Positions 40,086 to 49,035 of a DNA stretch of 64,000 nt are shown piece after piece. A model generated the notes under the pieces. That model ran no database searches. It was not told where the DNA came from and saw nothing but the letters and a program-made list of their open reading frames with translations. This DNA is from Hafnia alvei (GTDB taxonomy: Bacteria; Pseudomonadota; Gammaproteobacteria; Enterobacterales; Enterobacteriaceae), in the NCBI RefSeq assembly GCF_964063325.1, contig NZ_OZ061315.1:868001-932000 (forward strand), given 5' to 3'. Each line of letters opens with the position of its first letter. The first letter of the stretch is position 1. The position numbers were made by a program, and so were the translations under genes.

Positions 40086-41387
40086 CTATGAGCTATAGCG
40101 CTCGCTGTCCTCATTCGCTTTCGTACGTGCCACTGACGAAACACGGACCTGCTTAATCATATTGTCCTGTACGTCGAGTATTTGGATATGGTACTGGCCA
40201 ATGTTGACGTGAGCGCCCGGCAGTGGAATATCTTCTAATTCCTCAAGCAGCATACCGTTCATAGTACGTGGGCCGTCGGCGGGAAGCGTCCAGTTGAATG
40301 CCTTATTTAGCTCGCGAATATTCGCGGTTCCATCTACCAGCACAGAGCCATCACTTTGTGGCATAACTTCTTCTGCCAAAGAGGGGGACATCGACGTGGT
40401 GAAATCGCCGACAATCTCCTCGAGAATATCTTCAACGGAAACCAGCCCTTTGATATCGCCGTATTCATCTACCACGATGCCCATTTTTTCTTTATTACGT
40501 TGGAATTTAAGCAGTTGGACGCTGAGATGAGTACTTTCTGGAATATAATAAATTTCATCGGCGGCGCGCAGTAAGTTCTCTTTATTGAACTCTTTCTTTT
40601 CAATCATCAGGCGATAGGCTTCGCGCACACGAAGCATGCCAATCGAATCATCAAGTGAGCCGCGGTATAAGACGATGCGTCCGTGTGGTGAATGTGTTAG
40701 CTGGCGTAAGATTGATTTCCAGTCATCATTGATATCAATACCGACGATTTCATTGCGCGGCACCATAATGTCGTCGACGGTCACTTTTTCAAGATCCAAA
40801 ACTGAAATCAACATGTCCTGATTACGGCGCGAAATCTGTGAGTTGGATTCGTTCACGATAGACCGAAGTTCATCTTTACTGACCGCGTCGCTCGGATGCG
40901 CCGTGGCCCGGATACCAAACATGCGCAGCAGAATGCGAGTAATGCCATTTAGAAGCCAAACTAATGGCATCATGATTTTTTGCAGCGGCAGCAATAATAC
41001 GCTGCTTGGGAAAGCGACTCTTTCGGGATTGAGCGCGGCAAACGTTTTTGGCAACACTTCGGCAAACACTAATACCACGAAGGTCAGAACGCCGGTTGCA
41101 ATGGCTACGCCTGCGTTTCCATACAAACGGATCCCGACAATGGTTGCTAAGGCTGAAGCCAAAATGTTGACGAGGTTGTTGCCAATGAGCACCAGACTGA
41201 TCAGGCGATCGGGATGTTTGAGTAGTTTTTCAACACGTCGAGCGGAACGTAATCCCTGCTTGGAGAGATGGCGGAGGCGGTAGCGGTTGAGTGTCATCAT
41301 CCCTGTTTCTGACGCAGAAAAATAGGCTGAGACAATGACCATAATTACCAGAATGGTAATCAGTGTACCCGTAGAGACGTGCTCCAA
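40086..41387 (-). CDS. yfjD: CNNM/CorC-family membrane protein YfjD
   Basis: The protein has an N-terminal DUF21/CNNM membrane domain with about four helices (ISAYFSASETGM-like start, GNNLVNILASALATI, FAEVLPKT), two CBS domains (about 200-320) and a C-terminal CorC/HlyC transporter-associated domain. This family is linked to magnesium or cobalt efflux and stress tolerance. A TTG at 41387 with an AAGGAA site seven bases away gives 433 residues and starts like E. coli YfjD (428 aa, MEHIS). An ATG 11 codons upstream is the alternative. ypjD lies upstream in the same direction, as in E. coli. Confidence 0.92.
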   Translation of the reverse strand: MEHVSTGTLITILVIMVIVSAYFSASETGMMTLNRYRLRHLSKQGLRSARRVEKLLKHPDRLISLVLIGNNLVNILASALATIVGIRLYGNAGVAIATGVLTFVVLVFAEVLPKTFAALNPERVAFPSSVLLLPLQKIMMPLVWLLNGITRILLRMFGIRATAHPSDAVSKDELRSIVNESNSQISRRNQDMLISVLDLEKVTVDDIMVPRNEIVGIDINDDWKSILRQLTHSPHGRIVLYRGSLDDSIGMLRVREAYRLMIEKKEFNKENLLRAADEIYYIPESTHLSVQLLKFQRNKEKMGIVVDEYGDIKGLVSVEDILEEIVGDFTTSMSPSLAEEVMPQSDGSVLVDGTANIRELNKAFNWTLPADGPRTMNGMLLEELEDIPLPGAHVNIGQYHIQILDVQDNMIKQVRVSSVARTKANEDSERYSS

Positions 41388-41459
41388 GGAGGTGTTCCTT
41401 ATAACGATTGAACGGTTCACCCCGTGGTATTACGGGGTGAGCGAAAAAGAGGAGGGGAG

Positions 41460-42251
41460 TTAGTTTACCATGACTTCCTGAAGAAGACGGCTGCCAAAAT
41501 AGGCCATCGTCAGTAAAAATGCGCCCAGCAAGCTGAACCATACGACGCGGCGTCCACGCCAGCCTTCACGGAAGTGCCCCCACAGTAATAAAACATAGAC
41601 AAACCATGCCAAAATCGACAGTACGGCTTTATGCACGTTCTCTTTGCTGAACAAGTTATCCATGTACAACATGCCAGTGCACAGGGTGAGTGTCAGTAGC
41701 ACAACACCGACCTGCGTAATATGAAACATCTTGCGTTCGATGCTCATCAACGGCGGCATATCAGCGGTAAACGTGAGTTTTTTGTTTTTCAGCAGATAGT
41801 CGAGAAGCGCAAGCTGTAGGGCATAGAGCGCAGCAATGATCAGTGTTGCGTAAGAGAACAGCGCCAGACCAATGTGAATCATCAGAGACGGCGTCGTTTC
41901 TAGATGGGTGATGAATTCGCCTGGAACGAAGCTGGCGAGCCCGAGATTAATTAAGGCAAAGCTGTATACAATCGGCAGCAAAAACCAGCCACGGTCACGT
42001 GAGGCGACGACGGTCATCACAAAACAGATCATCAGGCTTACGATCGAACCAATGTTCAGTAAGCTAAGATTTTGCCCTGTGGTGACATCAAAAATACGAG
42101 CCTGAAGCGCAACGGCGTGGCTAATGAGCGCAATAGCGGCGAACAAAAGCGCCAAGCGGCGATAGGCTCGGTTGTTTTGTACCAGGCTCGGAATGATTAA
42201 ACCGAGGCTGAGTAAGTAGGTAATCATGGCCAATATGGCAAATGCAGGCAT
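41460..42251 (-). CDS. ypjD: cytochrome c assembly-like inner-membrane protein YpjD
   Basis: The 263 residues equal E. coli YpjD. It has eight hydrophobic helices of the CcsA/CcmC type with conserved residues around HIGLALFSYATLIIAALYALQ. The function is not settled. In E. coli it is implicated in envelope processes but is not required for cytochrome c. It diverges from ffh and is read with yfjD. Confidence 0.93.
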   Translation of the reverse strand: MPAFAILAMITYLLSLGLIIPSLVQNNRAYRRLALLFAAIALISHAVALQARIFDVTTGQNLSLLNIGSIVSLMICFVMTVVASRDRGWFLLPIVYSFALINLGLASFVPGEFITHLETTPSLMIHIGLALFSYATLIIAALYALQLALLDYLLKNKKLTFTADMPPLMSIERKMFHITQVGVVLLTLTLCTGMLYMDNLFSKENVHKAVLSILAWFVYVLLLWGHFREGWRGRRVVWFSLLGAFLLTMAYFGSRLLQEVMVN

Positions 42252-42418
42252 GGTGAATTTAGCATTAGCAGAGTGAATTATGAGGCCAGTATAGCGTTAG
42301 CCGCGTCACGCTCCAACCAATCCGCGCAGCAAGGAGGAGAAAGGTGCCATCTTCGTGTTATACTCGCCGCCATCTACGTCGTCGCCTTGACGGCCAGTCT
42401 TAACGTTGAGCAGAAACA

Positions 42419-43780
42419 ATGTTTGAAAATTTAAGCGATCGATTGTCGCGCTCATTGCGCAACATCAGCGGCCGCGGGCGGCTGACCGAAGAAAACATTA
42501 AAGACACCTTGCGTGAAGTACGCATGGCATTACTGGAAGCGGACGTTGCGCTACCGGTAGTCCGTGACTTCATCAATCGTGTTAAAGAAAGTGCCGTAGG
42601 GCACGAAGTGAACAAAAGCCTGACCCCTGGGCAAGAGTTCGTCAAAATCGTTAAAAACGAACTGACGAACGCCATGGGTGAAGTGAACACCGAGCTGAAC
42701 CTCGCCGCACAGCCGCCTGCTGTTGTATTGATGGCGGGTTTGCAAGGCGCGGGTAAAACAACCAGCGTGGGTAAACTCGGTAAGTTTCTTAAAGAGAAAC
42801 ATAAGAAGAAAGTGTTGGTGGTTTCTGCCGACGTTTATCGCCCAGCGGCGATTAAACAGCTAGAAACTTTGGCTCAGCAAGTGAGCATCGATTTCTTCCC
42901 GTCTGATGTTAAAGAGAAGCCAATCGAGATTGTTAGCCGTGCTTTGCAGCATGCTAAACAGAAATTTTATGATGTTCTGATCGTCGATACCGCGGGTCGT
43001 TTGCACGTTGACGAAGCGATGATGGACGAGATCAAACAGGTTCATGCCGCGATTAATCCGGTTGAAACGCTGTTTGTTGTTGATGCCATGACCGGTCAGG
43101 ATGCGGCGAACACCGCCAAAGCCTTTAATGAAGCGCTGCCGTTAACCGGCGTGGTGCTGACAAAAGTCGATGGTGATGCGCGCGGTGGTGCGGCTTTATC
43201 TATTCGCCATATTACGGGTAAACCGATTAAGTTCTTGGGCGTGGGTGAAAAGACCGAAGCGCTGGAACCGTTCTACCCTGACCGCGTAGCCTCTCGTATC
43301 CTTGGTATGGGCGACGTTCTGTCACTTATCGAAGATATTGAGAGCAAAGTTGACCGTGCACAAGCCGAGAAGCTGGCACAGAAACTGAAGAAAGGTGACG
43401 GCTTCGACCTCACTGACTTTATGGATCAGCTTAAGCAAATGCGTAACATGGGCGGGATGACCTCAATGCTGGCAAAAATGCCAGGCATGGGGCAACTACC
43501 AGAAAACGTTAAATCTCAGATGGATGACAAACTCTTAGTGCGTATGGAGGCGATTATTAGCTCCATGACGTTGAAAGAGCGTGCCAACCCAGAAATTATC
43601 AAGGGCTCGCGTAAACGTCGTATCGCGCAGGGTTCTGGTATGCAAGTGCAGGACGTCAACCGTTTACTTAAACAATTTGATGAAATGCAGCGTATGATGA
43701 AGAAGATGAAGAAAGGCGGCTTGTCGAAAATGATGCGTGGCATGAAAGGTATGATGCCACCCGGATTCCCTGGTCGTTAA
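42419..43780 (+). CDS. ffh: signal recognition particle protein Ffh
   Basis: Ffh binds 4.5S RNA and signal sequences of nascent membrane proteins and delivers ribosomes to FtsY. The 453-residue protein has the N domain, the GTPase G domain with P-loop GLQGAGKTT (about 101-109), the DTAGR and TKVDGD motifs, and a methionine-rich M domain (about 300-453) with GSGMQVQDVNRLLKQF. Length and order are those of E. coli. Confidence 0.98.
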   Translation: MFENLSDRLSRSLRNISGRGRLTEENIKDTLREVRMALLEADVALPVVRDFINRVKESAVGHEVNKSLTPGQEFVKIVKNELTNAMGEVNTELNLAAQPPAVVLMAGLQGAGKTTSVGKLGKFLKEKHKKKVLVVSADVYRPAAIKQLETLAQQVSIDFFPSDVKEKPIEIVSRALQHAKQKFYDVLIVDTAGRLHVDEAMMDEIKQVHAAINPVETLFVVDAMTGQDAANTAKAFNEALPLTGVVLTKVDGDARGGAALSIRHITGKPIKFLGVGEKTEALEPFYPDRVASRILGMGDVLSLIEDIESKVDRAQAEKLAQKLKKGDGFDLTDFMDQLKQMRNMGGMTSMLAKMPGMGQLPENVKSQMDDKLLVRMEAIISSMTLKERANPEIIKGSRKRRIAQGSGMQVQDVNRLLKQFDEMQRMMKKMKKGGLSKMMRGMKGMMPPGFPGR

Positions 43781-43807
43781 TCCCTCCTTTTGCCTATTTT
43801 AGCAACT

Positions 43808-43842
43808 GCAACCGGGGCGTAAGTACGCTTTCGGTTGCTTTT
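43808..43842 (+). terminator. ffh terminator
   Basis: GCAACCG (43808-43814) pairs with CGGTTGC (43832-43838), with an inner GCGT/ACGC stem and TTTT after it. It separates ffh from the rpsP operon. Confidence 0.75.
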
Positions 43843-43950
43843 CGCGCCAAAGTGAGTAAAATTTTCGGGCTTTTATGTTCGTTAAGAACAACAGACACCG
43901 GACTCCGTTCCTCGATGGGGTCTGGTGTTCTATTAACTAATGAGGATGTT

Positions 43951-44199
43951 ATGGTAACAATTCGTTTAGCTCGTGGCGGCGCTAAAAAGCGTCCGTTCTA
44001 TCAAGTAGTAGTAACTGACAGCCGTAATGCACGTGACGGCCGTTTCATCGAGCGTGTTGGTTTCTTCAACCCGCTGGCAGCAGGTCAGGCAGAATCTCTG
44101 CGTCTGGATCTGGATCGCGTAAACCACTGGGTTGGTTTGGGCGCAACTGTTTCTGATCGCGTTTCTGCGCTGATCAAAGAAGCTAAGAAAGCTGCTTAA
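43951..44199 (+). CDS. rpsP: 30S ribosomal protein S16
   Basis: S16 stabilises the 5' domain of 16S rRNA. The ATG at 43951 with a TGAGGA site gives 82 residues, the usual length, starting MVTIRLARGGAKKRPFYQVV. A longer in-frame extension upstream is not part of the protein. It is the first gene of rpsP-rimM-trmD-rplS. Confidence 0.98.
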   Translation: MVTIRLARGGAKKRPFYQVVVTDSRNARDGRFIERVGFFNPLAAGQAESLRLDLDRVNHWVGLGATVSDRVSALIKEAKKAA

Positions 44200-44217
44200 T
44201 CCGTTGCGGTGGTCACA

Positions 44218-44751
44218 ATGAGCAAACAACTTACTAATCCCGTGGTACTCGGGAAACTGGGTTCTTCATATGGTATTCGCGGTTGGCTCAGAGTGTTTTC
44301 ATCCACCGAAGACGCCGAAAGCATTTTTGAATATCAGCCGTGGTTTATCCAGCAGGCTGGTCAGTGGCAGCATGTCGAGCTAGAAAGCTGGAAGCGCCAC
44401 AATCAGGATTTGGTTATCAAAATCAAAGGTGTTGATGACCGAGATGCGGCGAATGCGCTAACGAATCGTGAGATCGTAGTGGAAGAGTCGCAATTGCCAG
44501 AGCTAGAAGATGGCGATTATTACTGGAAAGACCTTATGGGCTGCCAGGTAGTCACCTCCGCTGGATACGAACTGGGTAAAATCATCGATATGATGGAAAC
44601 TGGTTCTAATGACGTAATGGTCGTTAAGGCAAACCTGAAAGATGCATTCGGTCTCAAGGAGCGGTTGATTCCGTTCCTCGACGGGCAGGTAATCAAGAAA
44701 GTCGATCTCACTACTCGCATTGTTGAAGTAGATTGGGATCCTGGTTTTTAA
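44218..44751 (+). CDS. rimM: ribosome maturation factor RimM
   Basis: RimM binds S19 and helps the 30S head to mature. The ATG at 44218 gives 177 residues (182 in E. coli), with a slightly shorter N-terminal lead. The two beta-barrel domains carry the motifs GSSYGIRGWLRVFSSTED and DYYWKDLMGCQV, and the end is IVEVDWDPGF. Confidence 0.96.
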   Translation: MSKQLTNPVVLGKLGSSYGIRGWLRVFSSTEDAESIFEYQPWFIQQAGQWQHVELESWKRHNQDLVIKIKGVDDRDAANALTNREIVVEESQLPELEDGDYYWKDLMGCQVVTSAGYELGKIIDMMETGSNDVMVVKANLKDAFGLKERLIPFLDGQVIKKVDLTTRIVEVDWDPGF

Positions 44752-44817
44752 CCTCCAATTATTGGAAGGCGTGTAGCATCCGTTGTTGAAAGGGTATGGC
44801 GCTATGTGGATTGAGTT

Positions 44818-45585
44818 ATGTGGATCGGTATAGTTAGCTTATTTCCTGAGATGTTCCGCGCAATCACTGATTACGGGGTAACTAGCCGGGCTGTTAAGAA
44901 TGGCCTGCTAAGCGTGCAGTGCTGGAGTCCACGAGACTTCACGCACGATCGGCATCGCACCGTTGATGACCGTCCTTATGGCGGTGGTCCGGGGATGTTG
45001 ATGATGGTGCAACCTTTACGGGAAGCTATCCACGCTGCAAAAGCAGCGGCAGGCGAAGGGGCGAAAGTGATTTATCTCTCGCCGCAGGGTCGCAAACTTG
45101 ACCAGCAAGGCGTTTGCGAGCTGGCAACAAATGAGAAGTTAATTCTGGTTTGTGGTCGGTATGAAGGTATAGATGAGCGTGTAATCCAAACCGAAATTGA
45201 TGAAGAATGGTCAATCGGAGATTACGTACTTAGCGGCGGTGAGCTTCCTGCCATGACGCTGATTGATTCTGTCTCACGGTTTATTCCGGGAGTTTTGGGT
45301 CATCAAGCTTCAGCAGAGGAAGATTCATTTGCCGACGGACTGCTGGATTGTCCGCACTTTACACGCCCTGAAGTGTTAGAAGGCATGGAGGTACCGCCAG
45401 TTTTACTGTCGGGAAATCATGCAGAGATTCGTCGCTGGCGCTTGAAGCAGTCGCTGGGCCGTACCTGGCTTAGAAGACCTGAACTTCTAGAAAGCCTAGC
45501 TCTGACTGACGAGCAAGCGAAGCTGTTGGCCGAGTTCCGTAAGGAGCATCGTCTAGAACAGCAAGACCATGAAGGGAACGTTTAA
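44818..45585 (+). CDS. trmD: tRNA (guanine-37-N1)-methyltransferase TrmD
   Basis: TrmD methylates G37 next to the anticodon and so prevents frameshifting. The 255 residues equal the E. coli length. The SAM-binding trefoil knot is marked by VCGRYEGIDERVI (about 112-124) and GDYVLSGGELPAM, and the catalytic Asp lies in the C-terminal half. It lies between rimM and rplS in the conserved operon. Confidence 0.98.
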   Translation: MWIGIVSLFPEMFRAITDYGVTSRAVKNGLLSVQCWSPRDFTHDRHRTVDDRPYGGGPGMLMMVQPLREAIHAAKAAAGEGAKVIYLSPQGRKLDQQGVCELATNEKLILVCGRYEGIDERVIQTEIDEEWSIGDYVLSGGELPAMTLIDSVSRFIPGVLGHQASAEEDSFADGLLDCPHFTRPEVLEGMEVPPVLLSGNHAEIRRWRLKQSLGRTWLRRPELLESLALTDEQAKLLAEFRKEHRLEQQDHEGNV

Positions 45586-45648
45586 GCGACTTGTTTATCA
45601 AGGCTGAACGACCCGATATATCAGTTTACCTAGGGTAAGAGACATATT

Positions 45649-46005
45649 ATGAGCAACATTATTAAACAGATCGAACAAGAGCAGATGAAGCAAGACGTAC
45701 CTGCATTCCGTCCAGGTGATTCTCTGGAAGTTAAGGTATGGGTCGTTGAAGGTTCTAAAAAACGTCTGCAGGCATTCGAGGGCGTGGTTATTGCAATCCG
45801 TAACCGCGGTCTGCACTCTGCATTCACTGTTCGTAAGATTTCTAACGGCGAAGGTGTTGAGCGTGTATTCCAGACTCATTCACCAGTAATCGACAGCATT
45901 ACTGTTAAACGTCGTGGTGCCGTTCGTAAAGCTAAACTGTACTACCTGCGTGAGCGTACCGGTAAATCAGCTCGTATCAAAGAGCGTCTGGGCGCTAAAG
46001 CGTAA
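45649..46005 (+). CDS. rplS: 50S ribosomal protein L19
   Basis: L19 sits at the interface of the ribosomal subunits. The 118 residues start MSNIIKQIEQEQMKQDVP and match E. coli L19 (115 aa) throughout, with three extra residues at the end. It is the last gene of the operon and is followed by a strong terminator. Confidence 0.98.
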   Translation: MSNIIKQIEQEQMKQDVPAFRPGDSLEVKVWVVEGSKKRLQAFEGVVIAIRNRGLHSAFTVRKISNGEGVERVFQTHSPVIDSITVKRRGAVRKAKLYYLRERTGKSARIKERLGAKA

Positions 46006-46030
46006 GCAACATCCAAACGTTATTAGTTTT

Positions 46031-46063
46031 AAAGGGGTTAGCATTGCGCTAACCCCTTTTTTT
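46031..46063 (+). terminator. terminator of the rpsP-rimM-trmD-rplS operon
   Basis: A perfect 12-bp stem (AAAGGGGTTAGC at 46031-46042 and GCTAACCCCTTT at 46048-46059) with a 5-base loop is followed by a T run. Confidence 0.92.
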
Positions 46064-46093
46064 ATGGCTGTTATCGCATGATCAAATGGCACA

Positions 46094-46121
46094 AAAAAGC
46101 CCGCAGCTAAGCGGGCTTTTT
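46094..46121 (-). terminator. terminator of the DUF481 gene
   Basis: AAAAAGCCCGC pairs with GCGGGCTTTTT across a 6-base loop, so T runs flank it on both strands. On the minus strand it ends the DUF481 gene transcript. Confidence 0.85.
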
Positions 46122-46143
46122 CTATTGAGTCATAAAGTTATTT

Positions 46144-46908
46144 TTACAGATTGTATCGCAGGGTAATAGCTGTAGACGTGTCGGTTTTCTTTGGCGCACT
46201 GGCCGGAGGCTCGGTGTTGTACACCACGTTGTATGAAAGACGCAGAGAGAAGTCGTCATTGATCCCAACGTTTAGCGCGGTTTCCGAGTTGACCGTGGTG
46301 TCATCATTGGCCATAACAGAAACACCCTGTGTGAATTGCGTATTTTTAGTCAGCTGGTAAGCATAGTTGCCAGCAGCATAGGCTAATGCCTGAGTTTCAC
46401 GCCCACCGCCATGATATTCGTCGTGACGAACACCCGGACCAAATTCTACACGCAGGTTTTGCGCTGGCGTTGCCAGTACTTGGCGGCCGTAACCTAAGGT
46501 TCCTGTTGAGCGGGAATCATAGCCAGCATAGCGGTCGTTGATCCAACTGCCTTGCCCGAAAATATAGTTGTCAGGGCTAAGGTTATAACGTGAACGAGCG
46601 CCTGCCTGATATTTCTCTGAAGAACGAGTGTCACCTGATTTAGTGTTATTTGCCGTTCCCCATAGGCTATATGCCGTTTCAGGGTTAAACCAAGTCATTG
46701 TGGTGTTAGCCAGCAGGTTCGAGCTCTCAGAGTTACCTGATTGAGAGTTATAACCTGCTTGAACGTTACCGTCGAAACTCTTCTTCGCCGTTGTTGGATC
46801 ATCCATCGCTGTAAATAGCGAGGTATCGGCAAAAGCAGCAGAGCTAGTTAAAGCAGACAAGATAGACAGGCACAGGGGCATTGCGCGGTATGCGCGTGTA
46901 GAAAGCAT
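46144..46908 (-). CDS. DUF481 outer-membrane protein, YdiY-like
   Basis: The 254-residue protein has a signal peptide (about 1-27, ending SAAFA) and then a predicted beta-barrel of alternating hydrophobic strands ending in the aromatic ITLRYNL. It aligns with E. coli YdiY (for example NVQAGYNSQSGN, RSSEKYQAGARSRYNL, VEFGPGVRHDEY). DUF481 barrels are acid-induced or of unknown role in E. coli. It stands alone between rplS and the DcuB-like gene. Confidence 0.88.
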   Translation of the reverse strand: MLSTRAYRAMPLCLSILSALTSSAAFADTSLFTAMDDPTTAKKSFDGNVQAGYNSQSGNSESSNLLANTTMTWFNPETAYSLWGTANNTKSGDTRSSEKYQAGARSRYNLSPDNYIFGQGSWINDRYAGYDSRSTGTLGYGRQVLATPAQNLRVEFGPGVRHDEYHGGGRETQALAYAAGNYAYQLTKNTQFTQGVSVMANDDTTVNSETALNVGINDDFSLRLSYNVVYNTEPPASAPKKTDTSTAITLRYNL

Positions 46909-47061
46909 GATGGTTCCAGTAACGAGATAATGCCAAAGTTGACAAGCGTCACATTATAGCGGGTCGTCTGCTGGCTCAGAATGGGTTCATTTAGCTTATT
47001 TTTTGTGTTTTCGCCAGCAGGTTATGCTCTTTATTTATATGCGAACAATAGCCTGTGGAGG

Positions 47062-47091
47062 AACCGGTATTTGCTGTGACAAATACCGGTT
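47062..47091 (-). terminator. stem-loop after the DcuB-like gene
   Basis: A perfect 12-bp stem (AACCGGTATTTG at 47062-47073 and CAAATACCGGTT at 47080-47091) lies 10 bases past the stop. It lacks a T run, so it may terminate or protect the 3' end. Confidence 0.55.
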
Positions 47092-47101
47092 AGCCTGAAA
47101 A

Positions 47102-48445
47102 CTACATGAAGGATGTGACGAGTACATAACCAACGATACAGGAGGTTATTACGCCAATAAAACCAGGCAGGATAAAGCTATGGTTGATGATGAACTTACC
47201 GATTTTTGTGGTACCGGACCGGTCGAATCCAATACAGGCTAAGTCGCTTGGGTAGGTGGGTAAAACAAAGTAACCATAAGCAGCAGGGAAGAAGGCAATG
47301 AGCATCTTCGGATCGACACCGAGTTGTAACCCCATTGGCGCAATCGCGGTTAACGCCGCTGCTTGGCTGTTGACGAGCTTAGACACTAAAAACAGCACCA
47401 GAGCATAAGTCCATGGTTGGGACTTCACCACATCCTCTAGAACAAGCTTAAGGTCCTGCATATGCGCTTGGAAGAAAGTGTCGCTCATCCATGCCACACC
47501 GAATACGGAGAAAATGGCAACCATACCGGCTTTAAATACGGCACCGCTTGAGATGTCGGCAGGTTTCACCTTACAGGCCATTAAGATGATGGCCCCTGCA
47601 ATGAGCATCATCATCTGGATAACCAGATTCATCGACAGTGGTTTCATTACGCCTTTCATTTCATAGGATGGGCGTAATTCAGAGAACGCACCTAGTAGAA
47701 CTACCACTAAGATTGCGGCGAAAAAGATCCATGTAGACCAGTAGGCGCGCTTGTCGAATTTCTGGTTTAGCAAGGTTTCGCTGGTGCCATAGATAAATTC
47801 ACGCTGTTTAGGATCGCTGATTTTTGCTTGAAATTCAGGATCTTTATCCAAGTCTTTACCACGACGCAGGCTCCACAAGGCTGCAACAATAACGCCACAG
47901 AGTGAGGCAGGAACGGAAATTGCCAAGATTTCTAGAATGCTATAGGCGTGGCCAATTCCGTGAGCTGCCCCCAAAATGGAGACGAGGGAGACAACCGCGA
48001 CAGAGACCGGTGACGCGGTGATTGCCATTTGTGATGCGACCGAGGCGACGGCCATCGGGCGTTCTGGACGAATACCTTTCTTTAAGGCGATATCGGAGAT
48101 AATCGGGAACATGGTGTAAACCACGTGGCCGGTACCGCAGAGGAAAGTCAGTGTCCATGTCGTTAATGGCGCTAAAATTGTGATGTGCTGTGGGTGTTTG
48201 CGCAGCAATCGCTCTGCAAACTGCATCATAACGTTCAGGCCGCCTGCGGTTTGTAGAACAGAAGCACAACCGATAACGGCAAGGATAGTCAGAATAACTT
48301 CAACCGGTGGTTTACCGGGTTCAAGACCGAAAATAAAGGTTAAGCAGAAGAGTCCAATCCCACTGATGAGACCAAGCCCCATTCCGCCGTAGCGCGTCCC
48401 CAGTAATAAACAAAGAATAATTATCGCAAATTGTAGCGTTATCAT
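47102..48445 (-). CDS. dcuB: anaerobic C4-dicarboxylate transporter, DcuB-like
   Basis: DcuA/DcuB proteins exchange external fumarate, malate or aspartate for internal succinate during anaerobic growth. From the ATG at 48445 (AAGGGAA site) the protein has 447 residues (446 in E. coli DcuB) and about 12 helices. Segments such as FLCGTGHVVYTMFPII, ASPVSVAVVSLV, RGKDLDKDPEFQ and LPTYPSDLACIGFDRSGTT follow DcuB more closely than DcuA. No fumarase gene is adjacent, unlike E. coli dcuB-fumB. A possible FNR site lies upstream. Confidence 0.9.
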   Translation of the reverse strand: MITLQFAIIILCLLLGTRYGGMGLGLISGIGLFCLTFIFGLEPGKPPVEVILTILAVIGCASVLQTAGGLNVMMQFAERLLRKHPQHITILAPLTTWTLTFLCGTGHVVYTMFPIISDIALKKGIRPERPMAVASVASQMAITASPVSVAVVSLVSILGAAHGIGHAYSILEILAISVPASLCGVIVAALWSLRRGKDLDKDPEFQAKISDPKQREFIYGTSETLLNQKFDKRAYWSTWIFFAAILVVVLLGAFSELRPSYEMKGVMKPLSMNLVIQMMMLIAGAIILMACKVKPADISSGAVFKAGMVAIFSVFGVAWMSDTFFQAHMQDLKLVLEDVVKSQPWTYALVLFLVSKLVNSQAAALTAIAPMGLQLGVDPKMLIAFFPAAYGYFVLPTYPSDLACIGFDRSGTTKIGKFIINHSFILPGFIGVITSCIVGYVLVTSFM

Positions 48446-48562
48446 AAGTTCCCTTTTAAAAATTAACCCAAAAGTACTAGGGATAATATCCATGAGCTTT
48501 ATGTGCTAATCTGCGAATGAGATCTCTGTTTATAAAAACCAGTGAAGCAATTTCAAATAAAA

Positions 48563-48576
48563 TTGATCTAAATAAA
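48563..48576 (-). promoter_or_regulatory. FNR-like site upstream of the DcuB-like gene
   Basis: TTGAT-CTAA-ATAAA matches the symmetric FNR consensus TTGAT-N4-ATCAA at 9 of 10 positions. It lies about 118 bases before the start codon. Anaerobic activation would fit the gene, but one site by eye is weak evidence. Confidence 0.35.
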
Positions 48577-48624
48577 CATACTGATACATATCTATTCTGA
48601 CGTGTTGCTTTTTATTGTTTCCTA

Positions 48625-48978
48625 CTATCTTGGCAATGTTTTATTTATTCCTTGCTGCCATTTAAAACGTAATTCTGCAATATTCACGGCGCTGTCGCAG
48701 CTGGCAGGAAAAGGCTTACCTTGCGATCCCCATTGCTCAATAGCAAAAGATTGGCACAGCTGATGTGTACCATGGTTGTAACCGTCTAAATATGCTGCCC
48801 GATCAACATCAGGATTCCCATACCATTCAATCAGCGTATCGTTATCGCGCACCACTTTCCCCATACTGGCATCTTCAAAACCAGCGTTAAACCACATTGA
48901 GCCTTTATCTACGCCGCCCGGATATTGCGTGCAGGCTGCAAGGGCAAGGCACAAAATAAAGATATGATTTTTTATCAT
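48625..48978 (-). CDS. DUF2799 family lipoprotein (YfiL-like)
   Basis: The ATG at 48978 with an AAAGGTGG site gives 117 residues. It has a lipoprotein signal with lipobox LAAC near residue 15 and then a small domain with Trp-Tyr and YLDGYNHG motifs typical of DUF2799. E. coli YfiL, near aroF, is a member, so position agrees. Function is unknown. It follows the btsR-like gene by 57 bases and is probably cotranscribed with it. Confidence 0.75.
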   Translation of the reverse strand: MIKNHIFILCLALAACTQYPGGVDKGSMWFNAGFEDASMGKVVRDNDTLIEWYGNPDVDRAAYLDGYNHGTHQLCQSFAIEQWGSQGKPFPASCDSAVNIAELRFKWQQGINKTLPR

Positions 48979-49035
48979 CACGCCACCTTTATTGGGGAAA
49001 ATGAAATCGACCACCTTTACAGTAAAGTGCATTTA

